64,000 bases of DNA from positions 124,001 to 188,000 of the forward strand of contig NZ_PHSN01000014.1 in the NCBI RefSeq assembly GCF_002871005.1. The letters are read 5' to 3'. The DNA is from Acidimangrovimonas sediminis. GTDB lineage: Bacteria > Pseudomonadota > Alphaproteobacteria > Rhodobacterales > Rhodobacteraceae. Positions within the stretch are counted from its first letter, which is position 1; each line of letters begins with the position of its first letter. The notes beneath the pieces are model-generated. The model saw only the letters and a list, made by a program, of their open reading frames with translations. It did not search any database and had not been told where the DNA came from. The translations under genes were made by a program, and so were the position numbers. Shown here in pieces: positions 50,299 through 59,623 of the stretch.

Positions 50299-51480
50299 AT
50301 GCAGGAGCGCGCGAAGAGGACACGCCTGAAGATCCTGGACGGCGCGCTCGCGGTGATTGCGCACGAAGGGCTTGCCGGGGTGACGCACAGGGCGGTGGCC
50401 GAGGCGGGCGGCGTCAGCCTTGCGGCCACGACCCGGCACTTCGCCACCAAGGAAGACCTTGTCGCCGCACTTTCCGAACGCCTCCGCGAAGATTACCTCG
50501 GCAATTTCCATGCGCTGGAGGCGCGCTTGCAGTCGGGTGCGGCGCCGGGGGTTCGCTCGCTTGAAGATCTGGCGCTGAAGGTGGCGCGCAACGCCCTGAC
50601 CACCGGGCGGGACCGCGCGCTGGTCTGGTGCGAACTGATGTTGCAGGGCGGGCGCAGCGCCGAGGGCCGTCACGAGGCCCGGACCTGGTACACGAGGATC
50701 GACGAGGTCTGGGAGACCATCGGCCGCGCGCTGCCCCTCTCACCGAACGGGATGAGCGCGGCCATGGCCGTGGATCTGACTGTCGGGCTTCAGGTCCTGC
50801 TGCATCCTCTACGCGCGAGCAGGGATGATTTATCTCGCCTTTTCAAGGGTGAATGTGATGCGCTGTCGCTTGCGGCGCAGCCATCGGCCCGGGTGTCAGG
50901 CGATGCGCCCGGCCCGGATGCCACCCCTGGCCAGATCGTCGAGGCGACCATTTCCCTGCTGGTGCGCGAGGGGCCGCAAGGCGTCAGCTACCGGGCGGTC
51001 GCCGAGGCCGCGCACCTCTCGCGCAGCGCGCCCGCCTATCACTTCGCGTCGCGGGACGCGCTGCTCGAGACGGCGCAGGCCGCGCTGTTCCGGCGCGCGA
51101 AGGCGCGTTATCGCACCGCGCTCCGTGCCTTCGACCTGTCCGAGGGGGACCTCGCCCATCTTGGCGATCTGACCAGCGCCGTCTTCTTCGGCGAGGCGAT
51201 GCTGCACCATGAGGAGAACCTCGCCTTCTATGCCCTCTGGGTGCGCGCCGCCGAGAACCCGGCGCTTCGCCCCGCCGTCACCGGCGCCCTCGCGGATCAG
51301 CAGCGCGCCTGGGCCGCGACCTTGCGGCGCGCGCGCGGATCGCAGCCCCCCGCCCGCGCCCCGCTTTTCATGGAGGCACTTTTCGTCGGCAAGCTGATCC
51401 GCGCCATCGCAGCGGGGCGCGAGATCGGACTCATGGCCCATGCGCGGGCGCATTTCGATGCGATCGCTCGCCGCCCCTGA
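50299..51480 (+). CDS. Double TetR-family regulator (two DNA-binding domains in one chain)
   Basis: The 393-aa protein contains two TetR units. The first HTH is at about 7-58 (RLKILDGALAVIAHEGLAGV, then RAVAEAGGVSLAATTRHFATKEDL), the second at about 210-260 (QIVEATISLLVREGPQGVSYRAVAEAAHLSRSAPAYHFASRDAL in parts). Each is followed by its own helical domain. Normal TetR proteins are about 200 aa and dimerise; here one chain could mimic a dimer with two different halves. It is divergent from the MaoC-SDR-thiolase operon and probably controls it. Confidence 0.88.
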   Translation: MQERAKRTRLKILDGALAVIAHEGLAGVTHRAVAEAGGVSLAATTRHFATKEDLVAALSERLREDYLGNFHALEARLQSGAAPGVRSLEDLALKVARNALTTGRDRALVWCELMLQGGRSAEGRHEARTWYTRIDEVWETIGRALPLSPNGMSAAMAVDLTVGLQVLLHPLRASRDDLSRLFKGECDALSLAAQPSARVSGDAPGPDATPGQIVEATISLLVREGPQGVSYRAVAEAAHLSRSAPAYHFASRDALLETAQAALFRRAKARYRTALRAFDLSEGDLAHLGDLTSAVFFGEAMLHHEENLAFYALWVRAAENPALRPAVTGALADQQRAWAATLRRARGSQPPARAPLFMEALFVGKLIRAIAAGREIGLMAHARAHFDAIARRP

Positions 51481-51490
51481 TCGGTACGAA
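51480..51490 (+). promoter_or_regulatory. Putative operator ATCGGTACGAA before the LysR gene
   Basis: ATCGGTACGAA overlaps the stop codon of the double TetR gene, 95 bp before the LysR start, and differs by one base from the motif at 50175. It may link control of the LysR gene to the TetR protein. Confidence 0.35.
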
Positions 51491-51584
51491 TCGCCAAAAC
51501 AACAGCCTTCGCTTGCAAGCACCGCGCGATCTGGTCAAGGTTGCGCGGTGATGTAGGCTGAGGCGGGCATGGGAGGGCCGCGCA

Positions 51585-52508
51585 ATGGACCTGAAGCAGA
51601 TCCGGTATTTCGTGGGGGCCTGCGAGGAGGGCTCTTTCAGCGCGGCCGCTGAGCGCCTGCATTGCACCGCGTCCGGGGTGAGCCAGCAGATGAGCGCGCT
51701 GGAGGACCGGCTGAAGACCCGGCTGTTCGAACGCACGCGGCGCGGCGTCGTGCCCAATGCGGCGGGGCGGATGTTCTACGACAGGTGCCTGGTCATCCTC
51801 CGCTCCGTCGCCGAGGCGGAAATCGAGCTCGACGACTTCCATTCCGGACAGAGCGGCTCGGTCTCGGCGGGCTTCGTGCCGGGGCTTGCGAAATCGGTGC
51901 TTCCGCAGGTTCTGGCCCGTTTCACACGGGAGTTTCCCCGTGTCGACATCAACATCGGAACCGGAAGCGCCGACAGCCTGCTTGAGCAGCTCGCGGCGGG
52001 AGAGCTGGATTTCTATGTCGGCCAGTTCGCCGGTTCGCAGATCGGCCTCAAGGTCATGCCTCTCGGCCGCTTTCCGGTCGCGCTGATCTCGGGCCGGCGC
52101 CTCGGGATGACCCCGATGCGCCCCCTTCGGCTCGGCCAGGTCGCGCCGCTGAAGCTGTCGCTGCCAAGCGCGGTGCGCAGCCTGCGCCCGCAGATCGAAA
52201 GCGCGATCGCGGCGGGGGAGATCGCGGTGGAGAGGACCCTGACGATCGCGGAACTGACGGCGGTTCTGGAATTCATCGCCCAGACCGACTGGTCCACGAT
52301 CCTGCCCTTCTGGGTCGGGCTGAAAGAGATCGACAACCGCCTGATCACGGTCAATCCCATCGTCGCCCCGTCGATGAGCCTGGACCTTGCCATGGTTCAC
52401 ACGCTGCGCCAGCCGCTGTCCCGCCCCGCACAGCTGTTCTTCGAGCGGTTCCACGAAGAGCTTGCGCGGAGCGAGGACGATTGGCTGCGCCTGACGGCAC
52501 AGCCGTAA
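51585..52508 (+). CDS. LysR family transcriptional regulator
   Basis: The 307-aa protein has a typical LysR N-terminus (MDLKQIRYFVGACEEGSFSAAAERLHCTASGVSQQMSALE in parts; HTH about 1-60) and a periplasmic-binding-protein-like effector domain from about 90. The pattern of TQTDWSTILPFW-like IAQTDWSTILPFW suits the subgroup controlling aromatic or organic-acid genes. It precedes the CoA-transferase/ABC operon by about 380 bp in the same direction and probably regulates it. Confidence 0.9.
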   Translation: MDLKQIRYFVGACEEGSFSAAAERLHCTASGVSQQMSALEDRLKTRLFERTRRGVVPNAAGRMFYDRCLVILRSVAEAEIELDDFHSGQSGSVSAGFVPGLAKSVLPQVLARFTREFPRVDINIGTGSADSLLEQLAAGELDFYVGQFAGSQIGLKVMPLGRFPVALISGRRLGMTPMRPLRLGQVAPLKLSLPSAVRSLRPQIESAIAAGEIAVERTLTIAELTAVLEFIAQTDWSTILPFWVGLKEIDNRLITVNPIVAPSMSLDLAMVHTLRQPLSRPAQLFFERFHEELARSEDDWLRLTAQP

Positions 52509-52891
52509 GGGTGCCTGCAAGCAAGCATTGGAAGACATGAAGGTTGCTGATTTCCCTATGTTTCAGGGGCCCGGCGTGTCCGGGGAGCGGGGGCCATGCT
52601 GACGAGGCGCTGCCGCGGTCCACGGGAAGCAAGGAAGGGGAAGACGCCGAGAGGTCGGATGATCGGCTCCACCGCGCGGCCTGACGCTGGACCGGGCACC
52701 TGCCCGGCCGCCCCGCCTCGGCCAGCAGGGTGGCCGACTGGTGGCCGGTATGGGGCTCCCGGTGGCCCCAGTCGAGCCTTCAGGAAACGTGAAGGCTGCG
52801 ATTAGGAAACATAACTAACGGTAACAGCAAGACCCCGCCTATGGTCAATCGCAACAGGCCGGAACGCTCTGTCGGGATTGAGGAGGAGACG
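52509..52891. promoter_or_regulatory. Intergenic region upstream of the CoA-transferase operon
   Basis: This 383-bp stretch has no recognised gene. GAAGGTTGCTGATT near 52540 and GAAGGCTGCGATT near 52790 are similar direct repeats, and TATGTTTC (about 52557) is repeated inverted as GAAACATA (about 52805). The second set lies some 80 bp before the operon start and may include a LysR-type site. Confidence 0.4.
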
Positions 52892-54067
52892 ATGCTGCCG
52901 CTCGAAGGATACAGAGTGCTGGATCTGACGCATGTGCTGGCGGGGCCCTGCGCAACCCACCATCTGAGGTGCCTTGGCGCCGAGGTCATCAAGGTCGAAC
53001 GCCCGGGCGGCGGCGACCCGATGCGCGCGCTCGACCTGCAACCGGAAGCCGAAGGCGTGCCGCCCGGGTTCCGCGCCCTCAACGTCGGCAAAAGATCCAT
53101 CGTGGTCGACCTCGCCACCGAGGAGGGCCGCGATACCCTTCTGCGCCTCGCGGCCGACTGCCACGTCTTCGTCGAGAACTTCCGCCCCGGCGTGGTGCGC
53201 CGGTTCGGGCTTGGCCCCGAGGACATACGCGCAGTCAGGCCGGACATCGTCTACTGCTCGATCTCGGGCTGGGGCCAGCAGGGGCCGAACGCCGCGCGCG
53301 GGGCCTACGACCACGTCGTGCAGGCGGCGACCGGAATGATGGCCCTGCAGGGCAGCGAAGGCGAGGCGCCGACCAAGGTGGGTTTTCCCGTCATCGACAT
53401 CGCGACCGGGATGAGCGCGGCCGAGGGCATCCTCGCTGCGCTGATGCGGCGCCTGCGCGGCGATGCGGAACCGATCACGCTGGATGTCTCGATGGCGGAT
53501 TGCGCCTTGTCGCTGATGGCGGGCCAGGTCGCCAGCACGGTGGCGACCGGTCGGGCGCCTCGCCGCGTCGGCAACCGGGGTTTCGTGGGCAGCCCGGGGG
53601 CCGAGACCTTCGCCACGTCGGATGGGCATATCTCGGTTGCGGCCAACACGATGGGCCAGTTCGCGGCGCTTTGCCGCCTGCTCGGCCGACCCGATCTTTC
53701 TGCCCCGCCCTACCTGCCCGCCGGGCTGCCGAAGGGCGCGTTCCTTGCCGATACGGCGACCGATAGGCTGCGCGGCGAACTGATCGGCGCCTTCGCCGAA
53801 ATGCGGGCTGCCGAACTGGAGGACGCCCTGAGCGCCGCTGGTGTGCCTGCCGCGCGCGTGCGCGACCTGGGCGAGTTCCTTGCCCACGACTATCCCGGCA
53901 CCCCGGGGATCGCGGTCGCCGAGGATCCGGTTGCGCTGGGTCCCGCCTTCCGCTGGTCGGGTGCGCCCTGGGCCGCAGGTGGCCCGGCGCCTCGGCTTGG
54001 CGAGGGCGGCGCACCGCTGGACGCCCGCCGCCCGCCGTCAGCAGGGGTGAGATCGACCGCCGGCTGA
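52892..54067 (+). CDS. CaiB/BaiF family CoA-transferase
   Basis: The 391-aa enzyme opens with RVLDLTHVLAGPCATHHLRCLGAEVIKVERPGGGD in parts, the class III CoA-transferase start, and has the catalytic aspartate D140 in GAYDHVVQAATG. VGFPVIDIATGMSAAEGILAAL is also characteristic. It is slightly short of the usual 400-430 aa but has no visible gap. GAGGAGG precedes the ATG at 52892. It likely moves CoA between acids in a catabolic route for the compound imported by the peptide-type ABC system encoded next. Confidence 0.9.
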   Translation: MLPLEGYRVLDLTHVLAGPCATHHLRCLGAEVIKVERPGGGDPMRALDLQPEAEGVPPGFRALNVGKRSIVVDLATEEGRDTLLRLAADCHVFVENFRPGVVRRFGLGPEDIRAVRPDIVYCSISGWGQQGPNAARGAYDHVVQAATGMMALQGSEGEAPTKVGFPVIDIATGMSAAEGILAALMRRLRGDAEPITLDVSMADCALSLMAGQVASTVATGRAPRRVGNRGFVGSPGAETFATSDGHISVAANTMGQFAALCRLLGRPDLSAPPYLPAGLPKGAFLADTATDRLRGELIGAFAEMRAAELEDALSAAGVPAARVRDLGEFLAHDYPGTPGIAVAEDPVALGPAFRWSGAPWAAGGPAPRLGEGGAPLDARRPPSAGVRSTAG

Positions 54068-54167
54068 ACCGGCGTTTCCCGGGCCGGGAGGAGGGCCGGG
54101 AAGGGCCGCGAAAGCCATCGCGGCAAAAGCTGCGCCCGACGGCGCAAGGAGAGGGAGGAGAACAGCT

Positions 54168-55700
54168 TTGTCTTTGAGGTATCACACGCGCGTGCTCATG
54201 GCCGCGCTCGGGCTGGCGCTTGGGGCGGGGCTGACCGTCGCTCCGTCGGACGCGCGCGCCGAAGCGGGGGTGTTTCGCTTTGCCGAGGAGGTCAAGCTTG
54301 TCACGCTCGACCCGCAGGTCCACACCGGAGGCGGCATCTCGTATCTGCGGCCGGTCTACGAGACCCTGTTCACGCTTTCGCCGAAGGACGAGGTGCGGCC
54401 GTTCCTCGCCACCGCCATCAAGCAGGACGGGTTGAAGGTCACCCTCACGCTGCGCAAGGGCGTCAGCTTCTCGGACGGAACGCCCTTCGACGCGGCGGCA
54501 GTGGTGGCCAATATCGAACGGGGGATCCAGAAGGGCGTGCTTGCCGCGCTCAAGCCGGTCGCAGGCGCCGCGGCCAATCCCGACGGTACAGTCAGCATCA
54601 CGCTCAAGAAGCCCGACCCCTCACTTGCGCGCGACCTGACCTCCGAAGCGGGGATGATGATCAGCCCCAGGGCGCTCAAGGATCCCGCGCTCGACCGCAA
54701 CCCGGTGGGCACCGGGCCCTACGTCTACGACAAGGCGGCGTCGCGCGAGGGGGTGGTGCGGGTCTATACCCCGAACCCGCATTACTGGGCGCCCAAGGAG
54801 ATCGGGCTGAAGAAGCTCGAGATCTTCGAGCTGCCAGACGACACCGCGCGGCTCAACGCGCTGAAGACAGGCCAGATCGACATGGGGATCTGGCTGGCCA
54901 ATCCGCAGGCCGCGATCCTTGACCGGACGCCGGGACTGAAGCTGTTGCGCAATTCGGGCGGCTACACCTATCACCTGATCATCCAGGACCGCGACGGCAA
55001 AAAGGTGCCCGCCTTTGCCGACAAGCGCGTGCGGCAGGCGATGAACTATGCGATCAACCGCCCCGCCTACAGCCGGGCGATCGATTTCGGCCTGTCGGTG
55101 CCGGCGTTCCAGCCCTTCCCCAAGGGCAGCTGGGTGCATGATCCGAAGCTCGAGAACCGCTACAAGTTCGACCTCGAGAAAGCGAAGGCCCTGATGAAGG
55201 CGGCAGGCTATGCCAAGGGCTTCAGCTTCGACATGCCGTCGATCCCGATCTTCCAGTCGCGGCTGGAGGCGATCGCGGGCTTCCTGCGCGACATCGACAT
55301 CACCATGAACATCGTGCCGGTGGAGCCGGGCACCCTGGCGCGGCGCAGCATGACCACCGACTTTCCGGCGGCGAACCTGGTCTGGAACAGCCAGACCGAT
55401 CCTTCCTATCTCGGGAGCTGGTACGTCGCGCCGGATGCCTCGTTCAACCCCTACCACGTGACGCCCGACGCCGCACTGGAGACCCTTCTTCAGGACGGCG
55501 TCCAGTCCAGCGATCCGAAGGTGCGCGTGCCGGTCTACCACAAGCTGATGGAGGCACTGGAGGATCAATCCTACCTGATCTACGTCACCTCGACGCCGCT
55601 GCTCTTCGGGGTGACGCAGGCGGTTGCCGACAATCCGACGGTGAAGCTGCGGCCGGGCGAGGACACACCGTTCTTCCGCGGCATCCGGATGGACAAGTAG
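54168..55700 (+). CDS. Peptide-type ABC transporter substrate-binding protein (SBP family 5)
   Basis: The 510-aa precursor has a signal peptide (VLMAALGLALGAGLTVAPSDARA) and the family-5 landmarks KLVTLDPQVHTGG, the LTLRKGVSFSDGTPFDA strand and RVRQAMNYAINRPAY. Family members bind peptides, nickel, glutathione or opine-like compounds. TTG at 54168 is preferred because GGGAGGAG lies seven bases upstream; an ATG at 54198 would shorten the signal. Permease genes follow after 10 bp. Confidence 0.9.
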   Translation: MSLRYHTRVLMAALGLALGAGLTVAPSDARAEAGVFRFAEEVKLVTLDPQVHTGGGISYLRPVYETLFTLSPKDEVRPFLATAIKQDGLKVTLTLRKGVSFSDGTPFDAAAVVANIERGIQKGVLAALKPVAGAAANPDGTVSITLKKPDPSLARDLTSEAGMMISPRALKDPALDRNPVGTGPYVYDKAASREGVVRVYTPNPHYWAPKEIGLKKLEIFELPDDTARLNALKTGQIDMGIWLANPQAAILDRTPGLKLLRNSGGYTYHLIIQDRDGKKVPAFADKRVRQAMNYAINRPAYSRAIDFGLSVPAFQPFPKGSWVHDPKLENRYKFDLEKAKALMKAAGYAKGFSFDMPSIPIFQSRLEAIAGFLRDIDITMNIVPVEPGTLARRSMTTDFPAANLVWNSQTDPSYLGSWYVAPDASFNPYHVTPDAALETLLQDGVQSSDPKVRVPVYHKLMEALEDQSYLIYVTSTPLLFGVTQAVADNPTVKLRPGEDTPFFRGIRMDK

Positions 55701-55710
55701 GGCGGCCGCA

Positions 55711-56655
55711 ATGCTCAGGTTGATCGTGCAGCGCGTGCTGGCGCTGGTGCCGCTTCTGTTCCTCGTCTCGGTGCTGACCTTCTCGTTCACCTCGCTCCTG
55801 CCGGGAGATCCGGCCGACCTGATCGTCGGCCAGCAGGGCACGCCCGAGCAATACGCGCTGGTGCGCCACCGCCTGGGCCTCGACCAGCCGCTGGTGGAAC
55901 GCTACGCGCATTGGGTCGAACATGCGGCGCGGGGCGATCTGGGAACCTCGTTCTTCAACAGCGTGAAGGTTTCGGACGCGGTGATGCAGCGGCTGCCGGT
56001 CACCGCCTCGCTCACGGCGGTGGCGGCGCTGATCGCCATCGCCGTCGGGCTGGCCGCCGGCATCGCCGCAGCTCTCAGGCCCGGGTCCGCGGTCGACCGG
56101 ATCGCCACCCTGGGCGCGACCTTCGGCCAGGCGATCCCGAACTTCTGGTTCGGGCTGCTGCTCGCCGCGATCTTCGCGGTGGGGCTGCGCTGGTTCCCCG
56201 CCACCGGCTTCACGCCGATTTCCACCTCGGTCGGCGGCTGGCTTGCCAGCGTGGCCCTGCCGGCGATCGCACTCGGCTTCGCGTCGAGTGCAGCAATCGC
56301 GCGGCAGGTGCGATCGGCGATGGTTGGCGTGTTGCAGCAGGATTACATCCGCGCGGCCCGTGCGCAGGGCCTTTCATCGCGCAGGGTGATCTTTCGCCAC
56401 GCGCTGAAGAACGCGCTGGTGCCCGTGGTGGCGGTGCTGTCGTTCCAGATCACCGTGCTTCTCGGCGGCGCGCTGATCGTCGAGCAGGTCTTCGCGATCA
56501 ACGGGCTCGGCACGCTGGCGATCACCGCCGTGCGGCAGCAGGACATCCCGATGATCCAGGGCATCGTGCTGGTCATGGTGGCCATCGTGGTCGTCGTCCA
56601 GCTTGCGACCGACCTGCTTTACGGCTTCCTCAATCCCAAGGCCCGCCCGTCATGA
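55711..56655 (+). CDS. Peptide-type ABC permease, DppB family
   Basis: The 314-aa protein has six helices, starting RVLALVPLLFLVSVLTFSF, and the family motif LPGDPADLIVGQQGTPEQ near the N-terminus. The EAA loop is ARAQGLSSRRVIFRHALKNAL. Its TGA overlaps the ATG of the DppC-DppD fusion gene. Confidence 0.92.
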   Translation: MLRLIVQRVLALVPLLFLVSVLTFSFTSLLPGDPADLIVGQQGTPEQYALVRHRLGLDQPLVERYAHWVEHAARGDLGTSFFNSVKVSDAVMQRLPVTASLTAVAALIAIAVGLAAGIAAALRPGSAVDRIATLGATFGQAIPNFWFGLLLAAIFAVGLRWFPATGFTPISTSVGGWLASVALPAIALGFASSAAIARQVRSAMVGVLQQDYIRAARAQGLSSRRVIFRHALKNALVPVVAVLSFQITVLLGGALIVEQVFAINGLGTLAITAVRQQDIPMIQGIVLVMVAIVVVVQLATDLLYGFLNPKARPS

Positions 56656-58595
56656 CCGAGACCGCCGCTTCCGCCCCGAAGACCGTTGCCCGCCGCCCGG
56701 CACGGCGTCGCAGGGCCTCTGCCGCCCGGCTTATCGTCTATCCGGCGCTGGGGGTGCTGGCGCTCCTTGTTTTCTTCGCGGTCTTCGCCGACTGGATCAC
56801 CCCCTACGACCCGCTCAAACAAAGCCTGATGGAGGCCCTTCAGGGGCCGTCCATGCATCATTGGCTGGGGACGGACGACCTGGGCCGCGACGTGCTCAGC
56901 CGGCTGATCGTGGGGTGCCGCATCGCGATCATCGCGGCGGCCGAGGCCACCTCGATCGCGATCCTCCTCGGCGTGCCGCTGGGCCTTTTCGTCGGCTACC
57001 GCGGCGGCTGGTGGGACTGGTCGGTGATGCGGCTGGTCGAGGCGATCATGTCGATCCCGGGCATCATGGTGGCGATCGTCATCATCGCCATCCTCGGCCC
57101 CGGCCTGCACCGCGCGATGATCGCGCTCGGCATCCTGTTCTCCACCTCGTTCCTGCGGCTTGCCCGCGGCGTCGTGCTGAGCGAACGAGAAGAGGTCTAT
57201 GTCCGCTCGGCCCGGGTGGTCGGCACCGGCGACGCGCGGATCCTGATCCGCCATATCTTTCCCAACGTCGCCCCTCCGCTGATCGTGCAGGCGACGCTGA
57301 CCGTGGGCGCCGTGCTGCTGGCCGAAGCGGGGCTGAGCTTCATCGGGATCGGCGTGCAGCCGCCCAATGCCAGCTGGGGCACGATGCTGAACACGGCCGC
57401 CTCGTACATGCAGCTCGACTGGTTCTTGGCGATCCCGCCCGGGGTTGCACTGGTGTTGACCGTTCTGTCGATCAACCTGCTCGGCGACGTGCTGCGCGAC
57501 CGGATCGGTCGTGGCATCGCCGTGCCCGCCGCACGACCCAAGGCCCCGAAACGCCCGCCGAAGACGGCGCCCGCAGCCGGCGCGCCGGGACGGCGGCCCA
57601 GCCCGGTGCCCGCGCCGGATGCGGTGCTCGATGTTGCGGGCCTCGACGTCGTCGTGACCGCCGGGGCAGGCGATGAGGTTCCGGTGCTGAGCGACCTCGG
57701 GTTCTCCGTGCGGAAAGGTGAGACGCTGGGCCTTGTCGGCGAATCCGGCAGCGGCAAGACGATCACCGGCCTCGCGATCCTCAGGCTGATCGGGACGACG
57801 GGGCGCATCACCCGCGGCCGGATCACACTCAACGGTCGTGACATCTCGGACCTGAGCGAACGCCAGATGCGCGAGGTGCGCGGCAAGGAGATCGCCGTCG
57901 TGTTCCAGGACCCGACCACCAGCCTCAACCCCGCCTTCACCGTGGGCGAGCAGATCGCCGAGATCCTGCGCACCCGCGCAGGCCTGTCGCGCCGGGCCGC
58001 CATGGCCCGCGCGGTCGAACTGATCGGCCGCGTCGGCATCCCGAACCCGGCGGAACGTGCCCGGGCCTATCCGCACGAATTGTCGGGCGGGATGGCGCAA
58101 CGGATTGCCATCGCCCGGGCGCTGAGCTGTAATCCCTCCGTACTGATCGCGGACGAGCCGACGACGGCGCTGGACGTGACGGTGCAACAGGAGATCCTCG
58201 ACCTCTTCCGCGACCTTCAGGAAGAGTTCGGCATGGCGATCATCTTCGTTACCCACGACCTCGCCGTGGCGGCCGACATCTGCGACCGCATCGCCGTGAT
58301 GTATGCCGGCGAAATCGTCGAGGAAGCGCCGGTCGACACGCTCTTTTCCGCCCCGCGCCACCCCTACACGGCGGGCCTTCTGGCCGCCTCGCCCCATGGC
58401 GCGACCCGTAATCCGCCGCTGCCGACGATCCCCGGAACGGTGCCCCGCCCCGGTGCCTGGCCGGAGGGCTGCCGCTTCGCCCCGCGCTGTCCGCACGCGG
58501 CCCCGGCCTGTGACGCCGCCATTCCCCTCGGCGACGGGGGCCACCGGGTGCGCTGCATCCGCGCAGACACGCTCGACCTGAGGAGATCCGCATGA
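56652..58595 (+). CDS. Fused peptide-type ABC permease and ATPase (DppC-DppD)
   Basis: The 647-aa protein combines a DppC permease (about 25-290, WITPYDPLKQSL and LGTDDLGRDVLSRLI, loop ARVVGTGDARILIRHIFPN) with a DppD ATPase (about 315-640) through a proline/alanine-rich linker (about 295-315). The ATPase has Walker A GESGSGKT, VVFQDPTTSLNP, LSGGMAQR and LIADEPTTALD. The fusion fixes one ATPase to the permease; the second ATPase is separate. Overlapping starts and stops on both sides show tight operon coupling. Confidence 0.92.
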   Translation: MTETAASAPKTVARRPARRRRASAARLIVYPALGVLALLVFFAVFADWITPYDPLKQSLMEALQGPSMHHWLGTDDLGRDVLSRLIVGCRIAIIAAAEATSIAILLGVPLGLFVGYRGGWWDWSVMRLVEAIMSIPGIMVAIVIIAILGPGLHRAMIALGILFSTSFLRLARGVVLSEREEVYVRSARVVGTGDARILIRHIFPNVAPPLIVQATLTVGAVLLAEAGLSFIGIGVQPPNASWGTMLNTAASYMQLDWFLAIPPGVALVLTVLSINLLGDVLRDRIGRGIAVPAARPKAPKRPPKTAPAAGAPGRRPSPVPAPDAVLDVAGLDVVVTAGAGDEVPVLSDLGFSVRKGETLGLVGESGSGKTITGLAILRLIGTTGRITRGRITLNGRDISDLSERQMREVRGKEIAVVFQDPTTSLNPAFTVGEQIAEILRTRAGLSRRAAMARAVELIGRVGIPNPAERARAYPHELSGGMAQRIAIARALSCNPSVLIADEPTTALDVTVQQEILDLFRDLQEEFGMAIIFVTHDLAVAADICDRIAVMYAGEIVEEAPVDTLFSAPRHPYTAGLLAASPHGATRNPPLPTIPGTVPRPGAWPEGCRFAPRCPHAAPACDAAIPLGDGGHRVRCIRADTLDLRRSA

Positions 58596-59623
58596 CCGAC
58601 GCCCCGCTTCTCGAGCTGCGTGACCTGAGGGTCAGCTATCGCAAACGCGCGGGCCTCGGGTTGCGCACCACCTCCTTCGACGCGGTGAAGGGCGCGACGC
58701 TGACGATCCGCCCGGGCGAGACGCTGGGCCTTGTGGGCGAGTCCGGCTCGGGGAAGTCCTCGATCGCCAATACCGTGCTCGGGCTGATCGCCCCGGCCGC
58801 AGGCACGATGCGGTTCCGTGGTACCGACCTCGCGGCGCTGAAGGCGCGCTATCCCTCCGGCCTGCGCAAGGACATTCAGGCGGTGTTCCAGGACCCGTTC
58901 TCCTCACTGAACCCCGCGATGACGGTCGAGGACATCGTGACCGAGCCCCTGCGGGTTCACACGAACATGACCCGGGCCGAGCGCCGGGCACGGGCGGTAG
59001 ACCTGCTGGCAATGGTGTCGCTTTCCGAAGAGCACCTGAACCGCCATCCGCACCAGTTCTCGGGCGGGCAGCGGCAGCGGATCGCGATCGCCTCGGCGCT
59101 GGCGCTGGAGCCGAAGCTGGTCGTGCTGGACGAGCCGGTCAGCGCGCTCGACGTCTCCACCCAGAACCAGATCATCAATCTGCTCTACGACAGGCGCGAC
59201 GCGCTCGGCATCGCCTACCTGCTGATCGCGCACGACCTTGCGCTGGTTCACCACATCTCGGACCGGATCGCGGTGATGTACCTCGGTCATATCGTCGAGG
59301 AGGGACCAGCCGACCGGGTCTATACCGCCCCCGCCCATCCCTATACCCGCGCGCTGCTCGATGCGGTGCCCGATCTGGACCCGGCGCAGCAACGCGCGCG
59401 CCGTGCCCGCCGCCGCCAGCTTGCGCCGCAGGGGACCCAGCGCCATGCCGAAACGGGCTGTCCCTATTCCAACCGCTGCGCACAGGTGATGCCGCGCTGC
59501 CGGTCGGACGCGCCCCCCGCCTATGCCGTGCCGGGGGGCGGCACCGCGCATTGCTTCCTTCTCGACCCGGGCGCAAACGGGGCAGGCCATGCCTCCGACC
59601 GAAAGGAGCCCGCGCTGCCATGA
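58592..59623 (+). CDS. Peptide-type ABC transporter ATP-binding protein, DppF/OppF
   Basis: The 343-aa ATPase has Walker A GESGSGKSS, VFQDPFSSLNP, signature FSGGQRQR, Walker B LVVLDEPVSALD and the C-terminal oligopeptide-transporter segment TGCPYSNRCAQVMPRC. It overlaps the fusion gene and the hydrolase gene by ATGA on both sides. Confidence 0.93.
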   Translation: MTDAPLLELRDLRVSYRKRAGLGLRTTSFDAVKGATLTIRPGETLGLVGESGSGKSSIANTVLGLIAPAAGTMRFRGTDLAALKARYPSGLRKDIQAVFQDPFSSLNPAMTVEDIVTEPLRVHTNMTRAERRARAVDLLAMVSLSEEHLNRHPHQFSGGQRQRIAIASALALEPKLVVLDEPVSALDVSTQNQIINLLYDRRDALGIAYLLIAHDLALVHHISDRIAVMYLGHIVEEGPADRVYTAPAHPYTRALLDAVPDLDPAQQRARRARRRQLAPQGTQRHAETGCPYSNRCAQVMPRCRSDAPPAYAVPGGGTAHCFLLDPGANGAGHASDRKEPALP

